Assembly: GCA_028275205.1 (NCBI GenBank)
Contig: JAPWVB010000002.1
Coordinates: 1-37,683 of the forward strand
DNA from: Candidatus Acetothermia bacterium
Lineage (GTDB): Bacteria; Bipolaricaulota; Bipolaricaulia; RBG-16-55-9; DRXL01
Reading direction: 5' to 3'
Length of the DNA stretch: 37,683 nucleotides
Shown here: positions 30,986 through 37,683 of the stretch, one piece after another
Layout: each line of letters begins with the position of its first letter
Numbering within the stretch: the stretch's first letter is position 1
Translations under genes and position numbers: made by a program
Notes under the pieces: model-generated
What the model was told of the DNA's origin: nothing
The model's input: the letters and a program-made list of their open reading frames with translations, nothing else
Database searches by the model: none

Positions 30986-31594
30986 ATGACTGAGCGAGCC
31001 CTCTCAACGATTGTGCTTGCGGGTGGGCACTCCCATCGCCTGGGGCAGGACAAGGCTCTCCTGCCCTGGCGTGGCCGCACCCTCATCGAATATATCGTGT
31101 CGCAGCTCAAAGCGATCAGCGACGACGTGCTCGTCATCACAGGGCCACAAGTCCGCTATCGGGAGCTTGTGGACGTCCCCATCTTCGCTGATGCGATCAA
31201 GGGCGCTGGCCCTATGGGCGGACTGTACACGGGGCTCACCCACGCTCGCTATGACTATAGCTTCGTGGCCGCGTGCGACATGCCCCTGCTCAGCCGCGCC
31301 GTTATAGATTTACTCAGAGAAGAGCTGGACGGCTCAGCGTGGGCGATCGTGCCCAAGATAGCTGATTATCGCGTGCCCACACTCGCGATCTATCACAAAA
31401 AATCTCTCTCAGTTATCGAGCGGCTCCTTGCGCACGGGCGCACCTCGCTGCAGGAGCTGCTCGATGCCATCCCCACAAAGATTATTTCAGAGCAGAAGCT
31501 GCGCCAGGTCGATCCCGCGCTCCGATCGTTTTTCAATCTCAACACTCCCGAAGATTGGGAAGAGCTTATCCGCTTGGAGTTGTCCGCTCCATAG
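30986..31594 (+). CDS. mobA: molybdenum cofactor guanylyltransferase MobA-like
   Basis: A 202-residue nucleotidyltransferase with the family motif LAGGHSHRLGQDKALLPW (9-26, lysine 23) and the metal-binding DMPLL segment (AACDMPLL). MobA links GMP to molybdopterin to make the guanine dinucleotide cofactor. Related nucleotidyltransferases share this fold, so the molybdenum role rests on overall similarity, including GAGPMGGLYTGL and FFNLNTPED. I start at ATG 30986, just downstream of a -10 box, instead of an upstream GTG or ATA-rich extension that would cross the divergent promoter. mutS follows 25 bases later with its own promoter. Confidence 0.87.
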   Translation: MTERALSTIVLAGGHSHRLGQDKALLPWRGRTLIEYIVSQLKAISDDVLVITGPQVRYRELVDVPIFADAIKGAGPMGGLYTGLTHARYDYSFVAACDMPLLSRAVIDLLREELDGSAWAIVPKIADYRVPTLAIYHKKSLSVIERLLAHGRTSLQELLDAIPTKIISEQKLRQVDPALRSFFNLNTPEDWEELIRLELSAP

Positions 31595-31608
31595 CCCTGT
31601 GCTATCAT
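31580..31608 (+). promoter_or_regulatory. mutS promoter inside the end of mobA
   Basis: TTGTCC (31580-31585), 17-base spacer, TATCAT (31603-31608). The mutS ATG at 31620 is 11 bases beyond the -10 box, so the leader would be about five bases at most. Confidence 0.55.
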
Positions 31609-31619
31609 CAGGTGGCGCT

Positions 31620-34172
31620 ATGGCGAAAGCGAAGCTCACCCCGATGATGCAACAATATCTGCGCATTAAGGCGCAGTATCAAGACGTTATTCTCTTTTTT
31701 CAGCTTGGGGATTTCTACGAGACGTTCTTCGAGGACGCTGAGCTGGTGGCGCGCGAGCTCGATATTGCGCTCACCAAGCGCGACGAGGCCCCTATGGCCG
31801 GCGTCCCCGTCAAGCGCGTCGCCTTCTACGTCAATCAATTATTAAAGAAGGGCTATAAAGTCGCGCTCTGCGAGCAACTCCAAGACCCCGAAGAAGCCAA
31901 AGGCCTTGTGGAACGCGATGTCGTGCGCATCATCACGCCGGGGACGATCCTCGAGGAAGAGCTTCTAGAGCGCGGAGTCAATAATTATCTTGTCGCCCTC
32001 TACCCCCAGGGCGATCGCTGCGGCCTGGCCTACGCGGATATCTCCACGGGGGAGTTCAGGGCTACCGAGCTAGAGCTCTCTGAAGTCACTCACGAATTGA
32101 ACAGATTGCGCCCAGCAGAGCTCATCCTCCCCCAGGGCACAACGCTTGCTGAGGGCTATCACGCAGCGCGCAGCACCCTGGAGCCTTCGAGCTTCCAAAC
32201 CGAAAAGCTTCTCGAGCACTTTGGGATCGTCTCGCTCGACGGTCTTGGGCTGCCAGAGTTAGCCGGGCGCAGCGCCGCAGGGCTCCTCAGCTATGTGAAG
32301 GAGACCCAGAAGGGAGCCCTGCAGCATCTTGGTCCTCCAAAGTTCTATCAGCTTTCTGCGCAGATGGGACTCGATCCGTTCACCGTGCGCAATCTGGAGC
32401 TTGTCGAAGAGCTGCGCAGCTCCGGTACCCAAGCGACGCTCTTCTCTGTGATCAATCAGACGGTCACGGGGATGGGCGAGAGACTGTTGCGACGATGGCT
32501 CCTCGCGCCGTTGCTCGATCGGGCGGAGATCGAGCGGCGCTTAGACGCCGTCAAATTCTTCGTAGAACACCCTCACGAGCGCAGCGAGCTTCGCAAGCTT
32601 CTGGGGCGCATTTCGGATCTGGAGCGCCTTGCAGGGCGCTTGGGAGCGGGGCGCGCCACCCCACGGGATCTGCTCTCCCTGCGGCAATCGCTGGAGCACA
32701 TAACCACGCTGACGGAGCTGATGCAGCGCTGGGAGGGCGCTCCCCCCAAGCTCACGGAGTTCTTGCAGTGTATAAAGTCTTTAGCGCTCGACGAGCTGCG
32801 CGAGCTACTCCGCCGCGCCATCCGCGAAGATGCCCCACTTGAGCTCAAAGAGGGCAATATCATCCAAGAGGGCTTTTCGCCGGAGCTCGACGAACTGAAA
32901 GCGCAGGAGCGCATCTTCAAGAGAAAGATCCTCGAGCTGGAGGCGCGCGAGCGCGAGCGCACCGGCATCCAGACCCTCAAAGTCGGGTTCAATACCGTCT
33001 TTGGGTACTATATCGAGGTGAGCAAGGCCGCGGCCAAGCGTGTCCCCCCAGACTATCACCGCAAGCAGACGCTGGCCAACGCCGAGCGCTTCTTCACCCC
33101 GGAGCTCAAAGAGTACGAAGAGAAGATTCTCTCTGCAGAGGAGCGCGCCAAGCGTCTAGAGTACGAGCTCTTCTGCGAGATCCGCGAGAGGGCTTCGCAG
33201 AAGATCTCAGAGATTCAAGGGCTTGGGCGTATCGCCGCGGAGTTGGATGTGTTCGCAGGGCTTGCGGAGACGGCGCATCGCTTTCACTACACGCGCCCGC
33301 GCTTCACCGATCGCGCGGAGATCGTCATTCGCGATGGACGTCACCCTATCGTCGAGCGCCTCTTGCCCGCGGGAGAGTTCGTCCCCAACGACCTCCAGAT
33401 GAGCCCAGAAGACTTTCTCATCGTGCTGACCGGCCCCAATATGAGCGGCAAGAGCGTCTATATCAGACAGATCGCGCTGATCAGTCTTCTCGCTCAGATG
33501 GGCTCGTTCGTGCCGGCAAAGTCTGCCACGCTCCCCATCATTGATAAGATCTTCGCGCGCGTGGGAGCGAGCGATATGCTCGCCTCCGGCTATAGCACGT
33601 TCATGGTGGAGATGCTCGAGACGGCTCATATTCTCAATAACGCCACGGAGCGCAGCTTAATTATCTTAGACGAGATGGGCCGGGGCACGAGCACCTTCGA
33701 CGGGGTAAGCATCGCCTGGGCGGTCGCGGAGCACTTAGCTACAAAAGTCAGAGCCAAGACGCTCTTTGCCACGCACTATCATGAGCTGACGAAGTTGGCC
33801 GAGCGCGTCCGGGGCGTCAAAAACTATCACGTCCAGGTGAAAGAATACGCAAACCAAGTGATCTTTCTCCACAAGGTAGCTCCTGGGGCGACCGAGGGCA
33901 GCTACGGGGTCCATGTGGCGCGCATGGCCGGGCTCCCCGAAGAAGTGACGCGCAAGGCCGATGAGATCCTGCAGAAGATCTTGCAGAACAACCCCCTCGA
34001 TGCTATGGGGGAGCTGCGCACGAGAGATCCCAAGTTCATCAAACAGCTTGCGATCTTCCGCGCCGAGGAGCACCCGGTCATCCACGAGCTTAAAAAGCTC
34101 GATGTCAATACGCTGACGCCCCTTCAAGCTTTAGAGATCTTAGCGCAGCTCAAGCGGCGCGTTGACTCGTGA
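31620..34172 (+). CDS. mutS: DNA mismatch repair protein MutS
   Basis: Recognises mismatches and loops in DNA and recruits MutL. The 850-residue protein has the mismatch-binding wedge FFQLGDFYETF near residues 23-33, connector, lever and clamp domains, and the ATPase with Walker A GPNMSGKS at 605-612, Walker B LDEMGRGTST and ATHYHEL. The ATG at 31620 matches the family N-terminus; the frame is open further upstream only because it overlaps mobA. The 3' end overlaps ispD on the other strand by 23 bases. No mutL is in the window. Confidence 0.97.
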   Translation: MAKAKLTPMMQQYLRIKAQYQDVILFFQLGDFYETFFEDAELVARELDIALTKRDEAPMAGVPVKRVAFYVNQLLKKGYKVALCEQLQDPEEAKGLVERDVVRIITPGTILEEELLERGVNNYLVALYPQGDRCGLAYADISTGEFRATELELSEVTHELNRLRPAELILPQGTTLAEGYHAARSTLEPSSFQTEKLLEHFGIVSLDGLGLPELAGRSAAGLLSYVKETQKGALQHLGPPKFYQLSAQMGLDPFTVRNLELVEELRSSGTQATLFSVINQTVTGMGERLLRRWLLAPLLDRAEIERRLDAVKFFVEHPHERSELRKLLGRISDLERLAGRLGAGRATPRDLLSLRQSLEHITTLTELMQRWEGAPPKLTEFLQCIKSLALDELRELLRRAIREDAPLELKEGNIIQEGFSPELDELKAQERIFKRKILELEARERERTGIQTLKVGFNTVFGYYIEVSKAAAKRVPPDYHRKQTLANAERFFTPELKEYEEKILSAEERAKRLEYELFCEIRERASQKISEIQGLGRIAAELDVFAGLAETAHRFHYTRPRFTDRAEIVIRDGRHPIVERLLPAGEFVPNDLQMSPEDFLIVLTGPNMSGKSVYIRQIALISLLAQMGSFVPAKSATLPIIDKIFARVGASDMLASGYSTFMVEMLETAHILNNATERSLIILDEMGRGTSTFDGVSIAWAVAEHLATKVRAKTLFATHYHELTKLAERVRGVKNYHVQVKEYANQVIFLHKVAPGATEGSYGVHVARMAGLPEEVTRKADEILQKILQNNPLDAMGELRTRDPKFIKQLAIFRAEEHPVIHELKKLDVNTLTPLQALEILAQLKRRVDS

Positions 34173-34830
34173 GCAGGCACTGGGCAAGCTGAAGATCGAA
34201 TGGAGTTGTGACTTTGATATTGCTCGCTTCGCCAGGGACGATCGCTGGGCGCACCCCGCTCATTGCGAAGACGCAGCCGGCTTCGTCGGTGAAATAGCGG
34301 CCGAGGGCGCATGCGCGCTCCAGAGCTTCTAATAAGAGCGTGCGTCGGAAGCCCTGAGGCGTCTGGGCGCAGAAGAGCTGAGAGCGGTCTTCATCAGAGA
34401 TAATTTGATTGTCTCGAATGCGCTTGACGCTGTCGGTGATGGGGATGACGGGCACGGCCGCGCCGTGCTCTCTCATAGCGCTGATGACGCGCTCGACGAG
34501 CGAACGCGACGCGCACGGGCGCGAGGCATCGTGCACCAAGACGTACTCACCAGAAGCCGCTCTTACTCCCGCGAGCACCGAATCTTGGCGGTGCGGCCCA
34601 CCGTGCACCCGCCGCACGGGTCTCTCTATCAGCGACTGAAAGAGCTGTTCGTCGTCGGGATGGATCACGACGATGCTCTCGGAGCAGAGCCTCTCGAAGA
34701 GCTCTAAAGAGTATACTATCAAGGGCTTGCCGTGGACGGACACATATGCTTTGGGCAGGGCTGCGCCCAGGCGGCTCCCTCGCCCCGCCGCCACGATGAT
34801 CGCGCTGATCGTCGCTACTGCTGCTCCCAT
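34150..34830 (-). CDS. ispD: 2-C-methyl-D-erythritol 4-phosphate cytidylyltransferase
   Basis: Third step of the non-mevalonate isoprenoid pathway: joins CTP and methylerythritol phosphate. The 226-residue protein has the nucleotide-binding AAGRGSRLG with PKAY, the GGPHRQDSVLAG segment, VHDASRP, and the C-terminal TTPFDLQLA. Its start overlaps the PIN-TRAM gene by 16 bases, the same yacL-ispD order found in Firmicutes and other phyla. CTP for the reaction is made by PyrG, encoded nearby. Confidence 0.94.
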   Translation of the reverse strand: MGAAVATISAIIVAAGRGSRLGAALPKAYVSVHGKPLIVYSLELFERLCSESIVVIHPDDEQLFQSLIERPVRRVHGGPHRQDSVLAGVRAASGEYVLVHDASRPCASRSLVERVISAMREHGAAVPVIPITDSVKRIRDNQIISDEDRSQLFCAQTPQGFRRTLLLEALERACALGRYFTDEAGCVFAMSGVRPAIVPGEASNIKVTTPFDLQLAQCLLTSQRAA

Positions 34831-35849
34831 TTGATGGGCTCGACCTTGGGGCGCACAAAGAGCATCTTGCCGGCCTCGGTCTGCAGGCTCGAATTGACAA
34901 TAGCTTTGATCTTCTTGCCGATGAACCGCCGCCCGTTTTCCACGACGACCATCGTGCCGTCGTCGAGGTACCCCACACCTTGGTTGATCTCCTCGCCTCG
35001 GTCGATCACTTCGACTTCGATCTCTTCGCCGGGGATAAATCTAGGCTTGACGGCGTTGGCTAACTCATTGATATTGAGCACAGGCACGCCCTCGACCTTA
35101 GCGACTTTATTGAGATTGTAGTCGGTGGTGATGATCTTGGCGTTGAGCTCCTTGGCGAGCTGGATGAGCTTGCGATCGACGTCCGTTATGTTGGGGTAAT
35201 CTTTGTTGAGCACCTCGACCTGGACTTCAGAGCTGCGCCGTAGCTCGCCCAAGATATCTAAGCCCCGACGCCCCTTGCGCCGCCGCAGGTTGTCTTGGGA
35301 GTCAGCAATAGTCTGCAACTCGCTGAGCACAAACTCTGCGATAATGATCTTGCCTTCGATGAACCCCGTCTTGGCGAGATCCCCGATGCGCCCGTCAATG
35401 ATCGCGCTGGTGTCCACGAGCTTCACGAGGGTGGGAGGAGGGCTGGATTCAGGAGTCTTCTCTCTCCATGAGAGCGTCACGCGTTGTCCCACAGCAAATC
35501 CCCCGATCGTAAAAGCCAGCACGATCATCCCTTGGAAGGCGCGCACCAAGGGGTTCTGAGGGAAGAGCAGAGCCAAGCCCCACGCGATGGCAAAGCTCAA
35601 GAGGGCTCCCACAAGCCCGATGAGCGCCCCTTGCACGAGGCGGCGTGGTCCGTCCTCCTGAGATAACTCCCTCTGAAGTAATCCCATGAGACTCGTGATA
35701 AAGAGGGCTGCGGCGAGCCCGCTCAGCGCTCCCACTAACACTTGGGCTTCCCAGGCGTGCAGCCCGCCCAGCGGCGGCACCCACCCCTCAAGAACGCTGA
35801 TGAGAACCCCTAAGATTATGAGTATGGCGTAGAGAAAGACCTTGAACAT
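34815..35849 (-). CDS. membrane PIN-TRAM protein, YacL type
   Basis: A 344-residue protein: four membrane spans (about 4-21, 34-57, 71-96, 106-121), a cytoplasmic PIN nuclease-type domain (about 140-265) and a C-terminal TRAM domain (272-334), which binds RNA. The acidic PIN residues are present (Asp146, Glu177, Asp225, Asp243), so metal-dependent RNase activity is possible. I chose ATG 35849, which follows GAGG and a clear -10 box and starts with the first membrane span; the longer frame from 35984 overlaps prmC and has unrelated sequence. It is cotranscribed with ispD. Confidence 0.88.
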   Translation of the reverse strand: MFKVFLYAILIILGVLISVLEGWVPPLGGLHAWEAQVLVGALSGLAAALFITSLMGLLQRELSQEDGPRRLVQGALIGLVGALLSFAIAWGLALLFPQNPLVRAFQGMIVLAFTIGGFAVGQRVTLSWREKTPESSPPPTLVKLVDTSAIIDGRIGDLAKTGFIEGKIIIAEFVLSELQTIADSQDNLRRRKGRRGLDILGELRRSSEVQVEVLNKDYPNITDVDRKLIQLAKELNAKIITTDYNLNKVAKVEGVPVLNINELANAVKPRFIPGEEIEVEVIDRGEEINQGVGYLDDGTMVVVENGRRFIGKKIKAIVNSSLQTEAGKMLFVRPKVEPIKWEQQ

Positions 35850-35870
35850 TCTTCCCTCGACGCGCTCTCT

Positions 35871-35879
35871 ATTGTAGCA
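35871..35879 (-). promoter_or_regulatory. extended -10 of the PIN-TRAM/ispD unit
   Basis: TGC-TACAAT on the minus strand (35879-35871), the same nine bases as at mobA. Transcription should begin near 35864, giving a 15-base leader with a GAGG ribosome site. Confidence 0.55.
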
Positions 35880-35886
35880 CAAGCGC

Positions 35887-35916
35887 TTGACTTCTGCACG
35901 ATCTTTCGGATATTTT
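35887..35916 (+). promoter_or_regulatory. prmC promoter, leaderless arrangement
   Basis: TTGACT (35887-35892), 18-base spacer, TATTTT (35911-35916). The ATG at 35925 follows after eight bases. An AGGA at 35919-35922 is too close to the ATG to act as a ribosome-binding site. Confidence 0.5.
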
Positions 35917-35924
35917 TTAGGACG

Positions 35925-36833
35925 ATGAAACCCACAATGACTGTCAGTGAGGCCCTGCGCTGGGCGACAGGGCAGCTTGCCCAAAGCTCCAGAGAATCAG
36001 CGCGCCTGGAAGCGGAGCTCATCATCGCCCACGTCTTACAGAAGGCGCGCCATGAGCTCTATCTGCAGCCATCCCATACGCTCTCGCACGACGAGCAGAC
36101 CCAACTGTATGAGCTTATCGAGCGGCGCGGCCACGGCGAGCCCTTGCAATATCTCTTAGAGTATACGGAATTTTACGGGTGTCTCTTGCGGGTCACCCCA
36201 GCGGTGCTCATCCCGCGCCCAGAGACCGAAGAGTTAGTCGAATTTGTGCTTCAGAGCACGCTCCATCCCCCCAAGGATGTGCTCGACTTGGGCACGGGCT
36301 CAGGAGCGATTGCGATCGCGTTAGCGCGCGCCTGGCCCGAAAGCTCTCTCGTCGCCACTGACATCTCGCAAGAAGCTTTGGCGCTGGCGCGCGAGAATGC
36401 CCTGCGCAATGGGGTAGCCGAGCGCATTCGATTCGTTCAATCAGATTGGTTCTCTCAGATCTCTGGGAGATTCGATCTGATCGTGTCTAATCCCCCTTAC
36501 GTGCGGACAGGGTACTTCGCCCATGCCCCGCGCGAGCTGCTCTATGAGCCTCGTGTTGCTCTCGACGGCGGCCCCCAGGGTCTAGACGCGCTGCGCCGAA
36601 TCATCCAAGAGAGCCCAAGGTATCTGCGCTCTGGCGGCTCTCTGTATCTGGAGATCGGCTCCGATCAGGGGCAGGCGGTGCGAGAGCTCTCCGCTCAGAC
36701 GGGGGCGTTTGTGAACGTTGAGATTCGCAAAGATCTCTCTGGCCAGGAGCGATTCGCCAGACTCCGTCTGGACTGTACGCCTTCGCCGGCCAATGGCCGG
36801 CGAAGATGTACGGTCCAGGCGAAGCCTGGTTGA
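35925..36833 (+). CDS. prmC: release factor glutamine methyltransferase PrmC
   Basis: Methylates the GGQ glutamine of release factors 1 and 2. The 302-residue protein has an N-terminal helical substrate domain, the LIPRPETE motif, the SAM-binding DLGTGSGAIAIALA (121-134) and the catalytic NPPY at 189-192. The family normally ends near 'GQERFARLR' (about residue 280). The last 21 residues, rich in Arg, Pro and Gly, are encoded by a 51-base palindrome and the bases after it, so the tail was probably added when that element entered the gene. Confidence 0.95.
   Translation: MKPTMTVSEALRWATGQLAQSSRESARLEAELIIAHVLQKARHELYLQPSHTLSHDEQTQLYELIERRGHGEPLQYLLEYTEFYGCLLRVTPAVLIPRPETEELVEFVLQSTLHPPKDVLDLGTGSGAIAIALARAWPESSLVATDISQEALALARENALRNGVAERIRFVQSDWFSQISGRFDLIVSNPPYVRTGYFAHAPRELLYEPRVALDGGPQGLDALRRIIQESPRYLRSGGSLYLEIGSDQGQAVRELSAQTGAFVNVEIRKDLSGQERFARLRLDCTPSPANGRRRCTVQAKPG
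36768..36818. repeat. 51-bp palindrome inside the 3' end of prmC
   Basis: Two 24-base arms (36768-36791 and 36795-36818) pair at 21 of 24 positions around a three-base loop. A second perfect hairpin, CCAGGC-GAA-GCCTGG, follows and partly overlaps at 36815-36829. The sequence is not the same as the 46-bp elements, so it is a separate family or singleton. It ends just before the FtsE-like gene. Confidence 0.8.
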
Positions 36834-36839
36834 TGAGAT

Positions 36840-37526
36840 ATGTCTCTCTTGGTGCAAGTATCTGAGTTGCAGTTTGTGACCCCTGAAGGGAAGAGAATCT
36901 TGGAGGACGTGACCCTGCGGGTGGACCACGGAGAATTAGTCTTTCTTGTGGGGCCGCCGTCGTCGGGCAAGAGCCTCATCTTGAAGTTGCTTTCCCATGA
37001 GCTGCGCCCGCAGCGCGGCCAGATCCTCGTTGATGATCGTAACGTGACTCGGCTCCACGAGAACAAACTGCCAGCGTTCCGAAGGCGCCTGGGGATCGTC
37101 CCCCAAGAGCTGACTTTGCCGCGGCGCACCGTGAGGGATGCGCTCGCATTTAAGTTGGGGAGTTTGGGCTTCTCTTCTGAAGACAGCACGGCTCTCATTG
37201 ACGAAATCTTGGAGACGGTGAAGCTGCGCGCTGTCGCCGATACGCTCGTCACGGAGCTCGATCCCGCGCAGCAGAAGCTCTTCGCCATAGCTCTTGCGGC
37301 GTGTCATAATCCCGTGTTATTGCTTGTGGATGAGCCGTTTGGGGGACTAGAATACAAAGATGCTCAACGAGTGCTGGAGGGGATTGCGGCGGTGCATGAA
37401 CGCAAGCGCGTGGCCATGCTCATCGCCACGAGAGAGAGGGGACTAGCGGTGCGCAGCGGTGCGCGGGTTGTGTATCTATGGGCAGGGCGGACGATAGACG
37501 GCGCCCCGCCGGAGAAGGAGCTATGA
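36840..37526 (+). CDS. FtsE-like ABC ATPase with degenerate signature
   Basis: A 228-residue ABC ATPase next to an FtsX-like gene, so probably the ATPase of an FtsEX-type cell-division or cell-wall complex. Walker A GPPSSGKS (38-45), Q-loop Gln89 and Walker B LLLVDEP (160-166) are intact. The signature expected as LSGGE reads LDPAQ (140-144), and the H-loop histidine is arginine (IATR, Arg198). ATP binding looks preserved but hydrolysis may be weak or lost. The start lies six bases after prmC, with no evident ribosome site, and its stop shares ATGA with the next gene. Confidence 0.78.
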   Translation: MSLLVQVSELQFVTPEGKRILEDVTLRVDHGELVFLVGPPSSGKSLILKLLSHELRPQRGQILVDDRNVTRLHENKLPAFRRRLGIVPQELTLPRRTVRDALAFKLGSLGFSSEDSTALIDEILETVKLRAVADTLVTELDPAQQKLFAIALAACHNPVLLLVDEPFGGLEYKDAQRVLEGIAAVHERKRVAMLIATRERGLAVRSGARVVYLWAGRTIDGAPPEKEL

Positions 37527-37683
37527 AGTTTCTCTTGTCCGAACTGCTGCGAACGATCGTGAGGAGCTGGCGGCTTGTGGGATGGGTCTTGGGAGGGGCA
37601 GTGATCGCGGCGCTCGCGTTTGTGATCTTTCTCATACTCTGGGTTGCGCGTGGGGAGTGGGGGGAGAACCGCCTGATCGTGCT
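37523..37683 (+). CDS. FtsX-like membrane protein, 3' end cut by window
   Basis: Only the first 53 codons are visible. A short basic cytoplasmic start (LLRTIVRSWR) leads into a strong membrane span (about residues 18-42), which is how FtsX proteins begin. The ATG overlaps the stop of the FtsE-like gene. FtsX identity rests on this topology and the neighbour, since the conserved permease core lies beyond the window. Confidence 0.6.
   Translation, partial: MKFLLSELLRTIVRSWRLVGWVLGGAVIAALAFVIFLILWVARGEWGENRLIV

Noticed and set aside
31428..31619. Longer N-terminus for mutS
   Set aside because: The extension lies inside mobA in another frame and is rich in Ser/Arg; MutS proteins begin near the ATG at 31620.
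35850..35984. Longer N-terminus for the PIN-TRAM protein
   Set aside because: It runs across its own promoter and into prmC on the other strand; ATG 35849 starts directly with the first membrane span.
36840..37526. FtsE-like gene as a pseudogene
   Set aside because: The frame is intact, Walker A and B are complete, and it is coupled by ATGA to the FtsX-like gene; altered motifs alone do not show decay.

Overview
The window is about 37.7 kb of gene-dense bacterial chromosome. It holds 32 protein genes, two of them cut by the window ends, on both strands. There is no gap above 300 bases, and I saw no tRNA, rRNA, CRISPR array, transposase or phage gene. BamA, a Skp-like protein, FabZ, LptB, LptC, LptF/LptD, Lgt and Lnt show a diderm with a lipoprotein and LPS-type export system. 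The gene mix, GC content and secreted CARDB/PKD proteins would suit a thermophile-leaning candidate phylum such as Bipolaricaulota (Acetothermia/OP1). That placement is an impression, not a demonstrated assignment.

Layout. 1-4739 (+): bamA (5' cut), skp-like lipoprotein, fabZ, ftcD, murD. 4614-10314 (-): an lptF-lptD fusion, an EF-G-like GTPase and yjbQ. 10392-12732 (+): phoH and a shortened pgpH-type HD hydrolase. 12742-14259 (-): secreted beta-helix protein. 14351-16528 (+): a 47-residue membrane protein and ligA. 16529-16622: palindromic repeats. 16623-23397 (-): a five-gene operon of ECF sigma factor, membrane protein with a glycogen-binding-like periplasmic domain, secreted helical protein, free-standing prodomain-like protein, and a 1391-residue subtilase. 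23589-24815 (+): PKD/beta-propeller lipoprotein. 24716-27104 (-): ccdA-like and lnt. 27185-28039 (+): lgt. 28034-30854 (-): pyrG, lptC, lptB. 30986-34172 (+): mobA, mutS. 34150-35849 (-): PIN-TRAM membrane protein and ispD. 35925-37683 (+): prmC, then a divergent FtsE-like ATPase and the start of an FtsX-like gene.

Four points stand out. (1) LptF and LptD are one reading frame with what looks like a signal peptide at the join. (2) The sigma/CBM/prodomain/subtilase operon looks like a self-contained cell-surface protease system; the protein encoded just before the protease carries a second copy of the protease's prodomain. (3) Several genes have a -10 box only 6-9 bases before the start codon and no Shine-Dalgarno sequence, which suggests leaderless mRNAs. 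One divergent promoter pair shares its -35 box. (4) Four of six convergent gene pairs overlap at their 3' ends, two of them by about 100 bases or more, and GC-rich palindromes sit between or inside genes, in one case forming the tail of prmC.

Together the genes mostly serve envelope building (outer-membrane protein, lipoprotein, LPS-type and peptidoglycan precursors) plus housekeeping (DNA ligase, mismatch repair, CTP synthase, release-factor methylation), with one accessory secreted-protease locus in the middle.
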